Origin: Membranipora membranacea
Taxonomy: Eukaryota; Bryozoa; Gymnolaemata; Cheilostomatida; Membraniporidae
Length of the DNA stretch: 64,000 nt
Reading direction: 5' to 3'
Assembly (NCBI GenBank): GCA_914767715.1
Contig: OU612069.1
Coordinates: forward strand, 21,883,387 to 21,947,386
Positions 45,501-60,500 of the stretch are shown piece after piece. The notes beneath the pieces are model-generated. The model saw nothing but the letters and a program-made list of their open reading frames with translations, did not search any database and was not told where the DNA came from. Position 1 is the first letter of the stretch. Every line of letters starts with the position of its first letter. Position numbers and translations under genes: made by a program.

Positions 45501-48500
45501 GTGTAAAACAGGCTATGATGGTAACGGAACACACTGCACAGGTATGATGATCTCATTAGGGTCATATAAATTAAAAGTGCTTATGCCGGCTGATTCCCAA
45601 CCCAGATTGGTGGACAATACCTTAAACGAGAAAGTTTGAGCTTTGTTTTCTGATCAGTGACATATCAATGCACTGTCTCTACCTAAACCCTATTCATTCA
45701 TGTCTTATTATTTACCGATTTCACAGATGTAAACGAGTGTGAGGGAGGTAACTATTGCGACTCAAAAGCCGCATGTGGAAACACACTTGGATCTTACACA
45801 TGCAAGTGTGAACCAGGCTATGATGGTAACGGAACACACTGCAAAGGTATGATAGCTTCACTTAAGGTCATGTCAAATCTCAACCGTCCATTGTAAGTTT
45901 GTTTGACACATTTTTTTCACTGTTTCACTGTCATAGCCCTTTTGATCAATTCTCTCCACATGGATTAAAAACAGACGAAAACATAATTGTCAGTAAGGAA
46001 GATTTGAATTGGATGTTATCTACAGGTGACCTATATTTGATTGTGTGTGCTGATGATATTGATCTGATTCATCTTGCCAATGTTTCGACTATTCATGATG
46101 CTGATTGTCAAGATACACTAAAATCTTACAAACGTCTGTGAAACAGGATACAACAATAAAGGAACACAATGCACTGGTATGATAGTCTAGCTTTAGGGCC
46201 ATGATAAATCTGAACCCTACAATATTGGTAACACATAAACGTTCTCGGTTCTAGAAATATTCAATAGTGCAACTTTGACCTTGTCTTCCAACAAGTAACA
46301 CCTCCATGTACTCATGTATAACTTCAAACCCAAAATTGCTTATTTGCTATATTTATATTTTATTCCCGATTGACAGACGTAAACGAGTGTCAGAGTAGCA
46401 ATAACTGCCACTTGGATGCTAGATGTGACAATACACTTGGATCCTATACATGCAAATGTAAAACTGGATATGATGGGAATGGAACACACTGCACAGGTAA
46501 CACAGACTTTTTCTTGGTAACTGGATATTCTAGCCAAAGGATCAAAGATATCATTTATCAGATGTAAACATTGAAAATCACCCAAAAGCATTACAGTCTT
46601 GATTTTCATATCCATTCTTCAGTTTAAAAAAAGGGCATGTTATCCAATCTACATTAATGACACTTCTTAGATAGTACATATTGTTAAAGAGGTAGCTTGA
46701 TACTGCCTTGGGTACAAGTCATGCAACACAGAAATATTGCTGCACACAAACCATCTCAACCGTTTTTCGCCATATTATTGTTTGACAGATATAGATGAGT
46801 GTCAGGGAGTAAATGACTGTGACCCAAAGGCTGATTGTGATAATACACTTGGATCTTACACATGCAAGTGTAGAACAGGATATGATGGGAACGGAACACA
46901 GTGTACAGGTATGATACTCCCGCTCAGAGTCATATCAAATTGTAATCATCCACCATTGATAACAAAACAAATGAGTTTATTCTAAAATCGAACCATCCTG
47001 AAAGATGATTACGGGTGGCCCAAAATGTTAATGTCTTTACACAAACCCTTTTCTTTGTGTGTTATGTGTGAATCTACATAACTGAATGACTGTCAGGAAC
47101 AAATTGATGAAAAGCCTTATTTATTGTAACCAGCAACATCCCCATGCACTGTCTTGACCAAAAGCCCAATTATTTGATGGCTTCTCTTCTCCTATTTTAC
47201 AGATGTAGATGAGTGTCAGGGCAACAATAACTGTGACACAAATGCTGATTGTGGTAACACACTTGGATCCTACATATGCAAGTGTAGAACTGGGTACTAT
47301 GGGAACAGCACTCACTGTACAGGTGAAGTAATTCTGTCAAGGGTCTTGTCAAATTTTAAAAATCTGTTTTTTATAAAAAATCAAGCTGCAATGAAATTAT
47401 TAGTGGAGAATCATTTACAAGGAAAGCCTAAATTTTTAATCATGGTCATCTGATGAGTTGCATGCACACAAGCCCAGTTCTTAACCCCTAATGTTTGTGT
47501 TCCCATTTCACAGATGTAAACGAGTGTGAGGGAAGTAATGACTGTGACTCAAATGCTGAGTGTGGAAATACAATTGGATCATACACATGCAGATGTAAAA
47601 CGGGCTATAATGGCGATGGAAAACTTTGCACAGGTATGAAGCACCGGCCTACAATAATGCTGTATTGAAACCATCCAAAGTGAATAGCATTCCTCAGGTA
47701 GCTTACAGTCAGACATGTGGTATAAAATAAAACAGTCTTGCTAAAGCTTACATATAGAGAGAAATTATTGAATACACAAACTTCAATGTACTCAATGTTT
47801 GATAATTCCACAGGCTAGGAACCCACTGCACAGGTATGTTAGTCCTTCTCTAGATAAATGGAATTTCGAAGCAATATACTAGCTATTATATCAGTGCGCC
47901 TGGATAGAGTTCACATTCAACAGAAACATTCTATTTGACAATTTCACAGATATAGATGAGTGTCAGGGCAACAATGACTGTGACCTGAATGCTGACTGTG
48001 GAAATACGATTGGATCATATACATGCAAGTGTAAAACAGGCTACTATGGGAACGGAACACACTGCACAGGTATGAATTAAAAATATCAAGTAAAAATTAA
48101 AACCATCACTTATCGATATCAAATCAAATTCAGGTCATAAAAGAAATTAATTAACAGTAATTAATATCTCATTATTGACCAAGACAGCTCATCCACATGT
48201 ACTGTATTAACCCAATATTTTAATTCAATTTTATTTTAATCTCTAATTTCTTCGATTTTACAGATGTCAATGAGTGTGCTGGAAGTCATGACTGTGACCC
48301 AAATGCTGATTGTGGTAACACACTTGGATCTTACACATGCAAGTGTAGAACAGGCTATGATGGTAATGGAAAACTTTGCACAGGTATGAAGCGCTTGTTA
48401 CAGCAAATGCTAAGTTCTGAAAATCTATCCTGATTGTTATTTACATTTTCACACCTTTCTCACCTAGTCCGCCGTGTTCCGGGACGGGTGGCGGTCCAGC

Positions 48501-51500
48501 AGTGCACCAAGTTCTATCAAAGAATGCCATTTGATTCTGTCATCAGCATTTTCATCCAAGTGGCTCCATCTCACCATGTATCCATCCACCTTTTCTTTGT
48601 CCTGCCTCTCTTTCTCTTTCCCTGTATCCACATCTCAGCCACCATTCTAACATCTACTTCCCTATCTCTCCTGCGTACATGTTCATACCATTGAAGACGT
48701 CTCCTCCTCATGCTTATTGCAATCACTTCTATTTTGGTCTCTTCTCTTACACTATCACTTGTTACATTGTCTTCCCTGTCTATGTTGTAGATGTGTCGGA
48801 GTATCCTCTTCTCGGTTGAACATTTATCTTGTCTTGGCCAGATCTCATTTACATACATCCGTGTGGGTTTTATTGCCATCTTGTACAACAGAACCTTGAG
48901 CTCGGCGGTCTTCTTGTTGCAAAGCACTCCTGTCTCTCTCCATCTATTCCATGCCTCCTCTATCCTCTTAGCAATTTCTGTTGGCACCGCAACCCTAATC
49001 TTTGATGTGTCATATCTATTCTCCTATTTCACAGATGTAAACGAGTGTGAGGGAAATAATGACTGTGACACAGATGCTGATTGTGGCAACACCCTCGGAT
49101 CATACACATGCAAGTGTAGAGCGGGCTACACTGGCGATGGGAAACTCTGCTCAGGTATGATGCATTTGCATACAAAAAGGGCAATGTTCCACCAAAACGT
49201 ATTAATATAGAGCCTTATGTGACCATGTAGAGCAGGCTTCAACAGCAACGGAAGATAATGTGTAGCTAGGGTCGAATCATTTGGAAATTGTAATCAGATA
49301 CCTATGACCATATCAGCCATCAAATATATGAATATCTGAACCAGGACAATTCTAACTTGAAACACATCTTTGAATGATTCAACATTGTCACTTTAATAGA
49401 TATCAATGAATGTGACATCATGAATGATTGCGACGAAAATTCTGGTTGTCGTAATACACAAGGATCCTACATATGCAACTGTAAGACAGGCTTCAATGGG
49501 AATGGAACACATTGCACAGGTAGGAAAAACTGGTTTTTATGATTGGAATATGCTATGAATAGAAAATGAAAATAGAATGAGCAACAGATTGACATGGATT
49601 CCATTAATCTGCGAAAGGACAATGAAAACAAATCTTCACAAAAACAAGTCTGTGTCCTCTATACTCTGGAAACATCTCTAGATTTTCTCAGCTTAACAGA
49701 ATATCAATCATAACCTAGCAGATCCTACGTATGAGAATCAAAACTTGACACACATATTGAAGTTGGAACCATTTTCTATGCTTATCCTTAACAGTTCTCC
49801 CTATTGTGATGTGCTTTCTTCCAATAAGCTGGTTTAATGATTGCCAGGCTGGGAATGAGTGTGACAAAAGTCCATTTAGGTAATGAGTGCCCCATGTGCA
49901 AGACAACATATTCTCGACGTCGGTTCTGCTAAAATTCATGCATTTACCAGTATAAGTAACATATTTAAAATTTTATTGTGTTATCTATTAATGTCTGGTT
50001 AATTTCTGTACAACTGTCTTTCTCAATTAAATTGCAGACATAGATGAATGTGCCTTAGACCAAGACGGCTGTGACCCTGACGCTCATTGTGCCAACCAAC
50101 CGGGAACGTTTACATGTGACTGTAAAGAGGGATTCGCAGGAAATGGCACATTTTGTCAAGGTATAGTTAAGGAATTCCGAGAAATTTATAGTTATGTAAT
50201 AATCAATTTACTAGCAGCATAAAGCCATAATTACATGAGTGCCAATCAACCGATGAGTGCATATCGAATGTGACTCATTCATTTTCGGGCAAAGAAATTA
50301 TAAGTTACGTTACAGCTTTCCCTATTAATTTTCAACAGACATAGATGAGTGTACCACTGGTAAAGATGACTGCCACAAAGATGCTGATTGTATAAATACT
50401 GAAGGATCCTATACATGTAAATGCACCAAAGAATTCACAGGCAATGGGACACACTGCACTGGTATGTTTGTAGACTTACTGCATTTGCTAAGAGTAAAAT
50501 TTGTAGATGTCATGTTCTGAAGCCACGCTATTGTGAACATGTTACTCCTTGCTTTTACTTGTATTCAGTAGTTTCAAATATATAAACAGAGTTGAGAAAG
50601 CTGAAAGTTTTACAATGTCCATGACTAAGTGCAGCAAAAGTTGAATAAGCATCCCTGACCAACTGACCAATACACATTTTTGAGCAACAGGCTAATTGAC
50701 AGTTTTCTGAGCTATAACTAAAATCTTTTTTGGAGTTGCCCTCTCCTTTCAACACGCTGCATAGGAAAACTGAGCTGACATGGGGCTCATCTCTAAAATC
50801 GCTCATCACAGGACAGAATAATTTTTGACTCAGCATCAGCGCCATTGAAAACTACAGTTTCAATTGTTCGTGGGAAATTGAGCGCAGATACACATAACGT
50901 TATTTGTGGGAATCATATTTCTGCCAATGAATGTTGTATAAGGAGATGTAAACAATAGTTTAGTGGAGCACACTGCACAAGGAAAAAAAGCATCTTAGAT
51001 TAATGACAACTGTAGCCTCTGCTCCTTCACAAAAGCAACGTGATATCCGGTTTGCTGGTTTTCTCTATTTAAAAGATATAGATGAGTGTCAAGGTAACAA
51101 TGACTGTAACTCAAATGCTGATTGTGGAAATACACTTGGATCCTACAAATGCAAGTGTAGAACAGGCTACGAAGGCAATGGGAGACTTTGCAGAGGTAGG
51201 GATCCCCTGACATCAATAATGTCGAATTGTAATCAATCCACATAAAAACAGCCATTAGATAACCTAAGGTGAAACAGGTTTGGTACATTATGACAACAGC
51301 AGAAAGATTTCTGCTGCCACAACTCTCAATGTTTTCAATGTTCGATCATTCTCCAGATATAAATGAGTGTCAGAGAGGAAATAACTGTGACTTGAATGCT
51401 GTTTGTGATAACACACTTGGATCTTACACATGCAAGTGTGGAACTGGTTATGATGGGAACGGAACTCACTGCACAGGTACGCTCACCGTATCATAGGTCA

Positions 51501-54500
51501 TGTAAAATTGAAAAACATGTATCATCTAACTCTGCACGGGTGGCGGGTTTCTGCTTGATCTTAATTTCTTCCAAACTCCTCCTCGGCACTAACAAATAAC
51601 TGTAACTTGAATGCTGATTGTGATAATACACTCGGATCTTACACATGCAAGTGTAGAGCAGGGTACTATGGGAATGGAAATATTTGCGCAGGTGAGAAGT
51701 ACCTAGTTGACTCTATGCAAAATTCAAATGAATCGACAGAAATAATAGTCATTGGGTAGAATATATTTTAGATTATGGTAACTTAAGACTACCTTGATCA
51801 TATTCACCCACTAAAGAAAGACAACTCTCATACATTTTATTGTATGTGATAACCGATCCTCATAAACATCAGTCCTTAGGTAGCATACATTTCAACTTGT
51901 GATTAAGTTAAACAGCCTTGGTACATAAGACATAAAAAAATATCCCTTGGTTGCACAAGACTTTTGCCCACAAAGCTTTTAATCTATCTATGCTTGTAAA
52001 TTCTACAGATGTCAATGAGTGTCAGAGGCCAAATAAATGTGACTCAAATGCTGATTGTGATAATACACTTGGATCTTACTCATGCAAGTGTAAAACAGGC
52101 TATGATGGTAACGGAACCTACTGCACAGGTATGGTGATCTCATTAGGGTCATATAAATTAAAAGTGCTTATGCCGGCTGATTCCCAACCCGGATCGGTGG
52201 ACAATACCTTAAACGAGAAAGTTTCAGCTTTGTTTTCTGATCAGTGTCATCTCAATGCACTGCCTCTACCTAAACCCTATTCATTCATGTCTTAATATTT
52301 ACCGATTTCACAGATGTAAATGAGTGTGAGGGAGGTAACGATTGTGACTCAAATGCCGCATGTGGAAATACACTTGGATCTTACACATGCAAATGTAGAA
52401 CAGGTTACAATGGGAATGGAACACACTGTACAGGTATGATGATCCTCCTAAGCATCGTTTCAGGCTTAAATAGAAAATCCAGATGTGAGTTCTTATGTTA
52501 ATCTGCTGTAACACAATTTGTAGACACCAAGACCAGTGTCTGATGTCTTATGTTTTTTTCTCTATTGTCAGATATAAATGAGTGTCAGGGAAGAAATGAC
52601 TGTGATACAAATGCCGATTGTGGTAATACACTTGGATCTTACACATGTAAATGTAGAACTGGGTACTATGGGAACGGCACTCACTGCACAGGTGAAGTAA
52701 TTCTGTCAAGGGTCTTGTCAAATTTTAAAAATCCGTTTTTTTGTAAAAAATCAAGCTGCAATGAAATTATTTGTGGAGAATCATTTACAAAGAAAGCCTA
52801 AATTTTTAATCATGGTCATCTGATGAGTCGCATCCACACAAGCCCAGTTTTTAACCCCTAATGTTTGTGTTCCCATTTCACAGATGTAAACGAGTGTGAG
52901 GGAAGTAATGACTGTGACTCAAATGCTGAGTGTGGAAATACAGTTGGATCCTACACATGCAAGTGTAAAACAGGCTATGATGGTAACGGAACACACTGCA
53001 CAGGTATGAATTAAAAATATCAAGTAAAAATTAAAACCATCACTTATCGATATCAACTCAAATTCAGGTCGTAAAAGAAATTAATTAAGAGTAATTAATA
53101 TTATTGACCAAGACAGCTCATCCACATGTACTGTATTAACCCAATATTTTAATTCAATTTTATTTTTTTCTCTAATTTCTTCCATTTTACAGATGTCAAT
53201 GAGTGTGCTGGAAGTCATGACTGTGACTCAAATGCTGATTGTGGTAACACACTTGGATCTTACACATGCAAGTGTAGAACAGGCTATGATGGTAATGGAA
53301 AACTTTGCACAGGTATGAAGCGCGTAGTTACATCAAATGCTAAGTTTTGACCGATGCATATATGAAAGTCCTGATGTAGTAAGTATCGTTAAAGAGGGTA
53401 ACCTGAGACAACCTTGGTAATATTTATGGGCAATAAAAATGCTTTGCACTTGTTCAATCAAACCTCTGTCATGATTAATATTCTACAGATGTAGATGAAT
53501 GTCAAGGCCAAAATAACTGTGACTCCAATGCCGTCTGTGGAAATACAGTTGGAGCCTACACATGCAAGTGTAAAACAGGCTATAATGGGAACGGAACACA
53601 GTGCAAAGGTATATTACTCTCGCTTTGGTTAACTCTTGAGTTGTATTATCCATAACTGATACAAAATCTCATTTTTAAAATAACCTGCCCTGAATTCATT
53701 TATCAAGAAAACCTAATTTTTTATCATAATAAATAATTATAAACCTATACAGCTGAAGTGAGGCACTTAATTGTTGGCGACATAACGTCATTGGAAGGTG
53801 AAGAAGCCATGATGCTATCATTGATTTACTGGCTGTAATCCAGGTTTTTTGTCCATAACTTGGTCAATTTTTATTGGATTTTGAATTTGAAAACTGCTTT
53901 ACGATCAGCAGCATCTTTTTATCAACTTGATGCTTATTCTCCTTCAAAGTTCAAATTAATATCAAACTGTTCAGGACAAGCTGCTCAATCTATTGTAAGT
54001 TTCGAACTCAAAATCCAATCAAAATTGAACGAGTTATAGACAAAAACTATTGCTTTGTGAATAGGTGATAGCATCATTGCTCATCCACCTTCCAATGTCG
54101 CTACGTCGCCCACAATTGAATGCCTCAGTGCCTCAATGTAAATGCTCCGTATAGTGTCCTCTCTAGGTTTATATTTAGTCTATGGTGTCAGATCATCTAC
54201 TGCATTGACACTGAACCAAATTGTATAACTTAATTTCCAATAAACAGATGTAAACGAGTGTGAGGGAATAAATAACTGTGACTTAGATGCTGACTGCGGA
54301 AACACCATTGGATCCTACACATGCAAGTGTAGAGCAGGCTTCTTTGGCAACGGAACTCACTGCACAGGTATGATAACCTTACTTAAGGTCATGAATAAAA
54401 GGAATCCTCCATCATTGCTTTGTGTAACACAGTTTATGCACTACCGTAACTGAAAATCTATCCTGATTGTTATTTACATTTTCACACCTTTCTCACCTAG

Positions 54501-57500
54501 TCCGCCGTGTTCCGGGACGGGTGGCGGTCCAGCAGTGCACCAAGTTCTATCAAAGAATGCCATTTGATTCTGTCATCAGCATTTTCATCCGAGTGGCCCC
54601 ATCTCAGCATGTATCCATCCACCTTTTCTTTGTCCTGCCTCTCTTTCTCCTTCCCTGTATCAACATCTCAGCCACCATTCTAACATCTACTTCCCTATCT
54701 CTCCTGCGTACATGTTCATACCATTGAAGACGTCTCCTCCTCATACTTATTGCAATCACTTCTATTTCGGTCTCCTCCCTTACACTATCATTTGTTACAT
54801 GGTCGTCCCTGTCTATGTTGTAGATGTGTCGGAGTATCCTCTTCTCGGTTGAACATTTATCTTGTCTTCTCGTCTTTGAGTCAGTGGCCAGATCTCATTT
54901 ACATACATCAGTGTGGGTTTTATTGCCATCTTGTACATCAAAACCTTGAGCTCGGCGGTCTTCTTGTTGCAAAGCACTCCTGTCAGCTCTCTCCATCTAT
55001 TCCATGCCTTCTCTATCCTCTTAGCAATTTCTGTTGGCACCGCAACCCTAATCTTTGATGTGTCATGTCTATTTTCCTATTTTACAGATGTAAACGAGTG
55101 TGAGGGTAATAATGACTGTGACTCAGATGCTGATTGTGGCAACACCCGCGGATCATACACATGCAAGTGTAGAGCGGGCTACACTGGCAATGGGAAACTC
55201 TGCTCAGGTATGATGCATTTGCATACAACAAGGGCAATGTTTCACCAAAACGTATTAATATAGAGCTTTATGTGTCCATGTAGAGCAGGCTTCAACAGCA
55301 TTGGAAGAAAATGTGTAGCTAGGGTTGAATCATTTTGAAATTGTAATCAGATACCTCTGACCATATCAGCCATCAAATATATGATTATCTGAACCCGGAC
55401 AATTCTTACTTGAAACACACCTTTGAATGATTCAACATTGTCACTTTTATAGATATCAATGAATGTGACATCATGAATGATTGCGACGAAAATGCTGGTT
55501 GTCGTAATACACAAGGATCCTACATATGCAACTGTAAGACAGGCTTCAATGGGAATGGAACACATTGCACAGGTGGGAAAAACTGGTTTTTATGATTGGA
55601 GTATGCTATGAATAGAAAATGAAAATAGAATGAGCAACATATTGACAAGGATTCCATTAATCTGCGAAAGGACAATGAAAAATAATCTTCACAAAAACAA
55701 GCCTGTGTCCTCTATACTCTGGAAACATCTCTAGATTTTCTCAGCTTAACAGAATATCAATCATAACCTAGCAGATCCTACGTATGAGAATCAAAACTTG
55801 ACACACATATTGAAGTTGGAACCATTTTCTATGCTTATCCTTAACAGTTCTCCCTATTGTGATGTGCTTTCTTCCAATGAGCTGGTTTAATGATTGCCAG
55901 GCTGGGAATGAGTGTGACAAAAGTCCATTTAGGTAATGAGTGCCCCATGTGCAAGACAACATATTCTCCACGTCGGTTCTGCTAAAATTCATGTATTTAC
56001 CAGTATAAGTAACCTATTTAAAATTTTATTGTGTTATCTATTAATGTCTGGTTAATTTCTGTACAACTGTCTTTCTCAATTAAATTGCAGACATAGATGA
56101 ATGTGCCTTAGACCAAGACGGCTGTGACCCTGACGCTCATTGTGCCAACCAACCGGGAACGTTTACATGTGACTGTAAAGATGGATTCGCAGGAAATGGC
56201 ACATTTTGTCAAGGTACAGTTAAGAAATTCCGAGAAATTCATAGTTATGTAATAATCAATTTACTAGCAGCATAAAGCCATAAGTAAATGAGTGCCAATC
56301 AACCGATGAGTGCATATCGAATGTGACTCATCCATTTTCAGGCCAAGAAATTATAAGTTACGTTACAGCTTTCCCTATTAATTTTCAACAGACATAGATG
56401 AGTGTACCACTGGTAAAGATGACTGCCACAAAGATGCTGATTGTATAAATACTGAAGGATCCTATACATGTAAATGCACCAAAGGATTCACAGGCAATGG
56501 GACACACTGCACTGGTATGTTTGTAGACTTACCGCATTTGCTAAGAGTAAAATTTGTGGATGTTGTGTTCTGAAGCCATGCTATTGTGAACATTTGACTC
56601 CTTGCTTTTACTTGTATTCAGTAGTTTCAAATATATAAACAGAGTTGAGAAAGCTGAAAAGTTTTACAATGTCCATGACTAAGAGCAGCAAAAGTTGAAT
56701 AAGCATCCCTGACCGTCTGACCAATACACATTTTTGAGCAACAGGCTAATTGACAGTTTTCTGAGCTGTCATTAAAATTTATCTTGGGAGTTGCCCTCTC
56801 CTTTCAACACGCTGCATAGGAAAACGAAGCTGACATGGGGCTTATCTCTCAAATCGCTCATCACAGGACAGAATAATTTTTGACTCAGCATCAGCGCCAT
56901 TGAAAACTACAGTTTCAATTGTTCATGGGAAATTGAGCGCAGATACACATAATGTTATTTGTGGGAATCATATTTCTGCCAATGAATGTTGTATAAGCAG
57001 ATGTAAGCACACTGTGGAGCACACTGCACAAGGAAAAAAAGCAGCTTAGATTAATGACAACTGTAGCCTCTGCTCCTTCACAAAAGCAACGTCATAATCC
57101 GGTTTGCTGGTTTTCTCTATTTAACAGATATAGATGAGTGTCAAGGTAACAATGACTGTAACTCAAATGCTTATTGTGGAAACACACTTGGATCTTACAC
57201 ATGCAAGTGTAGATCCGGCTACAATGGGAATGGAACACATTGCTCAGGTATGATACAGCTGTTTAAATTGATTTGGATAGCTAGCCTGGTTCTCAAAAAA
57301 GTATATATATAAATATACCCTTTTGCAAATTCTCTCCTGAACACATTCAGTAATATATATTCTGGCGGCTAGTTCTGCAATATTTTAACACTGAATTAAA
57401 GTATAGCACTTCTGGGTATAAAATGATGTGTAGTGTTTGATATTGTCCCCCTTTCTCATCTATCACATTTCAAAGCCATCCCAACAAGCTTCCACTTCCA

Positions 57501-60500
57501 ACTGCCTTAGAAAACTATTAAAGTTTATGAATTAAGTTATCTACAATTGTGCCAAGTCCCTGACAATGAAAATGTATCTGTTTCTAACTTGTGGACAAAA
57601 ATCAAATATAGTACGACTACTACAGAGCTAGCTGCATGACTGTTTGATGCTTCGTTCTTTCTGTAGCTTTTAAAGGAAACAATCAATATTTCGGTATCTC
57701 ATTAATATCAACTTGCTGATGACCATTTTTACCACAGATATAGATGAGTGCCAGGGAAACAATGACTGTGATACAAATGCTGCTTGTAATAATACCATTG
57801 GATCCTACACATGCAAGTGTAGAACAGGCTTTAATGGAAATGGGTCATATTGTTCAGGTAAGGCATACCTTTTAATATCAGTCATCATGGCTGCAACTGC
57901 TTGATCTGACACACACATTGATAAAAAAAGCAAAAGCAAATACACACATAAAAATAATGCCCAAAAGTGCGAGTTCAGGATTCAGAGTCATCTGATACCA
58001 AACAAACCTCACATGCTATATTATGATAACATTTAAACTCATTGTTGAACAAATAACTCAAAGTAAAATAAGCAACTTTTGTCATTCTGCAGATATCGAT
58101 GAGTGTTCTGGTAAAAACGACTGTAACTCAAATGCAGACTGTACCAATACAGAAGGATCTTACTCATGCAAATGTGAAACTGGGTTCACAGGCGATGGTA
58201 AAAACTGCACAGGTATAGTGAAACAATCTCTGACAAATGTCATCCAATTTATGAGGTTTGGCAAGAGGCTAGTGCAAGAAAGCTAATATTTCATGGTTGT
58301 TGTGTCTTTGATTATTACCCCATAAACATAAAAATTTGGCTGAGAATGAAAACAAATATATTACAATAAAAATAAATCGACATTTTAACTGAAAATTTTA
58401 ATAAAACCCTTACAAGTTCATCTCCGATTTCTGCTATCCACACCATATACTCCATGATTCCATATGAGGAAGAAAATGAGAGAGATTTTCATCGCTTTAG
58501 CATGTAGACCTAAATATACATCTTGATAGTCAGTGTTTGAGATTTGTTGTCAAGGTTAGGGAATATGACAATTATCCAAGCAACAAATCTTTAGAAGCCC
58601 AAGATCATCCTCCCATAAATAGAACATCATTTATAGAGAACAATATTTTCCATGATTACACCGGACTGTCTTGTTTTATTTATTTATTTATGCATGATCT
58701 TATTTTTCATTGACTTTGATCGCCAATAATGAAGTATATATGTATTCTACAGATGTTGATGAGTGTACAGGTAAGAATAACTGTGACTCCAATGCAGAGT
58801 GTACAAATAATGAAGGATCTTATACATGCAAGTGTGAAACTGGCTTCACAGGGGACGGTAAAAACTGCACAGGTATGGAAGTAAAGTATCTTGTCTATGC
58901 TTGTACAATAGTTAGAATTCCTTTTGCTAGGTTTCAACATATTACTAGTAAAACAACATAAAAGTCTGTTCATGATCATGTCTTGATATTCAAACATACA
59001 ACTGTGACTCTACGAATGTATAGAAAGAGGTTGTAAACAAATCATTCAGACATTCTGCAAAAACATAGAACAACTGTCATAGACTTTACTTCTGAATCTT
59101 CCTAGCTTCTACACTATAATTCTGCAGATATCGATGAGTGTTCTGGGAAAAATGATTGTGACTCTCACGCAGAGTGTACAAATACAGAAGGATCTTATAC
59201 ATGCAGGTGTGAAATTGGGTTCAATGGTGATGGTGAAACCTGCACAGGTATGGAATTAAAATCTTTTGCTCAACTTGTACAATGGTCTCAGCATTGTGAT
59301 AGCTGATGACCTTATAAGTCAGTTGGTGGTCTTATTTGGATTGTTAATTTGCAAAAATTCAAGTCTGATTCTAAAAATGTATATGGTGAGCTTAGAACAA
59401 TTTCAATTACCCAACTATCTTTGATCAATTTTATATGAGTGTTCTTGTCTGATTCCTGACAAGAAGAACAACATCTCATTTTGCAGATATCAAAGAGTGT
59501 AATGGTAACAATAACTGTGACTCACATGCACTCTGTACAAATACAGTAGGATCTTATACATGCAGATGTGGTCCTGGGTTCACAGGCGATGGTGAAAACT
59601 GCACAGGTATAGTGAAACAATCTATAGGAAAATGTCATCCAACGCTCAAGATCACTTCATGAGATTTGGCATCATGGAAGCCAAACAACAACTAGGTATC
59701 AAGAGATGGTCATATTGTTACTTTTGATAAAATCTCCCAATATTTGGCTAATCAACCTATAGGTGTCAGGATGATTTTGGCTCAGATGGTTTTAGTGGGA
59801 ATACACAAGCATTCATCCATGAAGCAATGATGGGAATCACTTATATTAGGTGTGGCATGATGAGCGACAAAGAAAATGTTATGGTCACTGTGATTGTCCA
59901 AGATGGACATTGAGAAATCGTAGATTTTGATTTTAAGAATGAGTGTGTAGAACATATGAAAAAAAGAATCATTTGTCTCAAGCAGAGAGAACATTTTTTC
60001 TAGGGTTACACTTATTATTGTGTAACAATGATTTTGATTTTGTAGATATTGATGAGTGTACTGGCAACAATAACTGTGACTCCAATGCAGATTGTACAAA
60101 TACGGTAGGAGCTTATACATGCACATGTGAAACTGGATACGAAGGTGATGGTAAAAACTGCACAGGTAAGGAATAATATCCTGGCTATGGGAATTCAATG
60201 TCATGTTTTACTAGTTTAACTTTAATTCCAGAATATTATTTTGTGTTCCAATTCCTCAGATATTGAAAATTGTTTTTCCCATTCACCAGACATTAATGAG
60301 TGTCAAAAATGAAGTGTTGTGAGCTGAAATACATACAAGTGTCACAGAGATCATGTTTCTGAGGGTCAATGTGCTGACTTACGAGGATGAGTCTCGAAAT
60401 AAAAACAGACAGCTTACAATTTACCATTTTTTCGCTGAACCTTGATAATCATTATTTATTTTCTTTTTTCCCAGATATCGATGAGTGTACTGGCAAAAAT

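Larger units (their letters stand above)
48417..51125 (+). repeat. Dispersed segmental duplication, first copy
   Basis: About 2.7 kb matching 54450-57177 at an offset of 6033 rising to 6053. Carries exons 73-76, the first half of exon 77 and a retrotransposon fragment. Confidence 0.9.
54450..57177 (+). repeat. Dispersed segmental duplication, second copy
   Basis: Second copy of the 48417-51125 block. A 20-nt net length difference arises inside the retrotransposon fragment. Confidence 0.9.

Noticed and set aside
48434-48899. Plus-strand open frames over the retrotransposon fragment
   Set aside because: They are shadows of the reverse-transcriptase tail encoded on the minus strand.
36864-51288. 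Recurrent minus-strand open frames opposite the EGF exons (for example 36864-37226, 39320-39682, 50995-51288)
   Set aside because: They are antisense to conserved EGF exons and repeat only because the exons are duplicated; no protein feature of their own.
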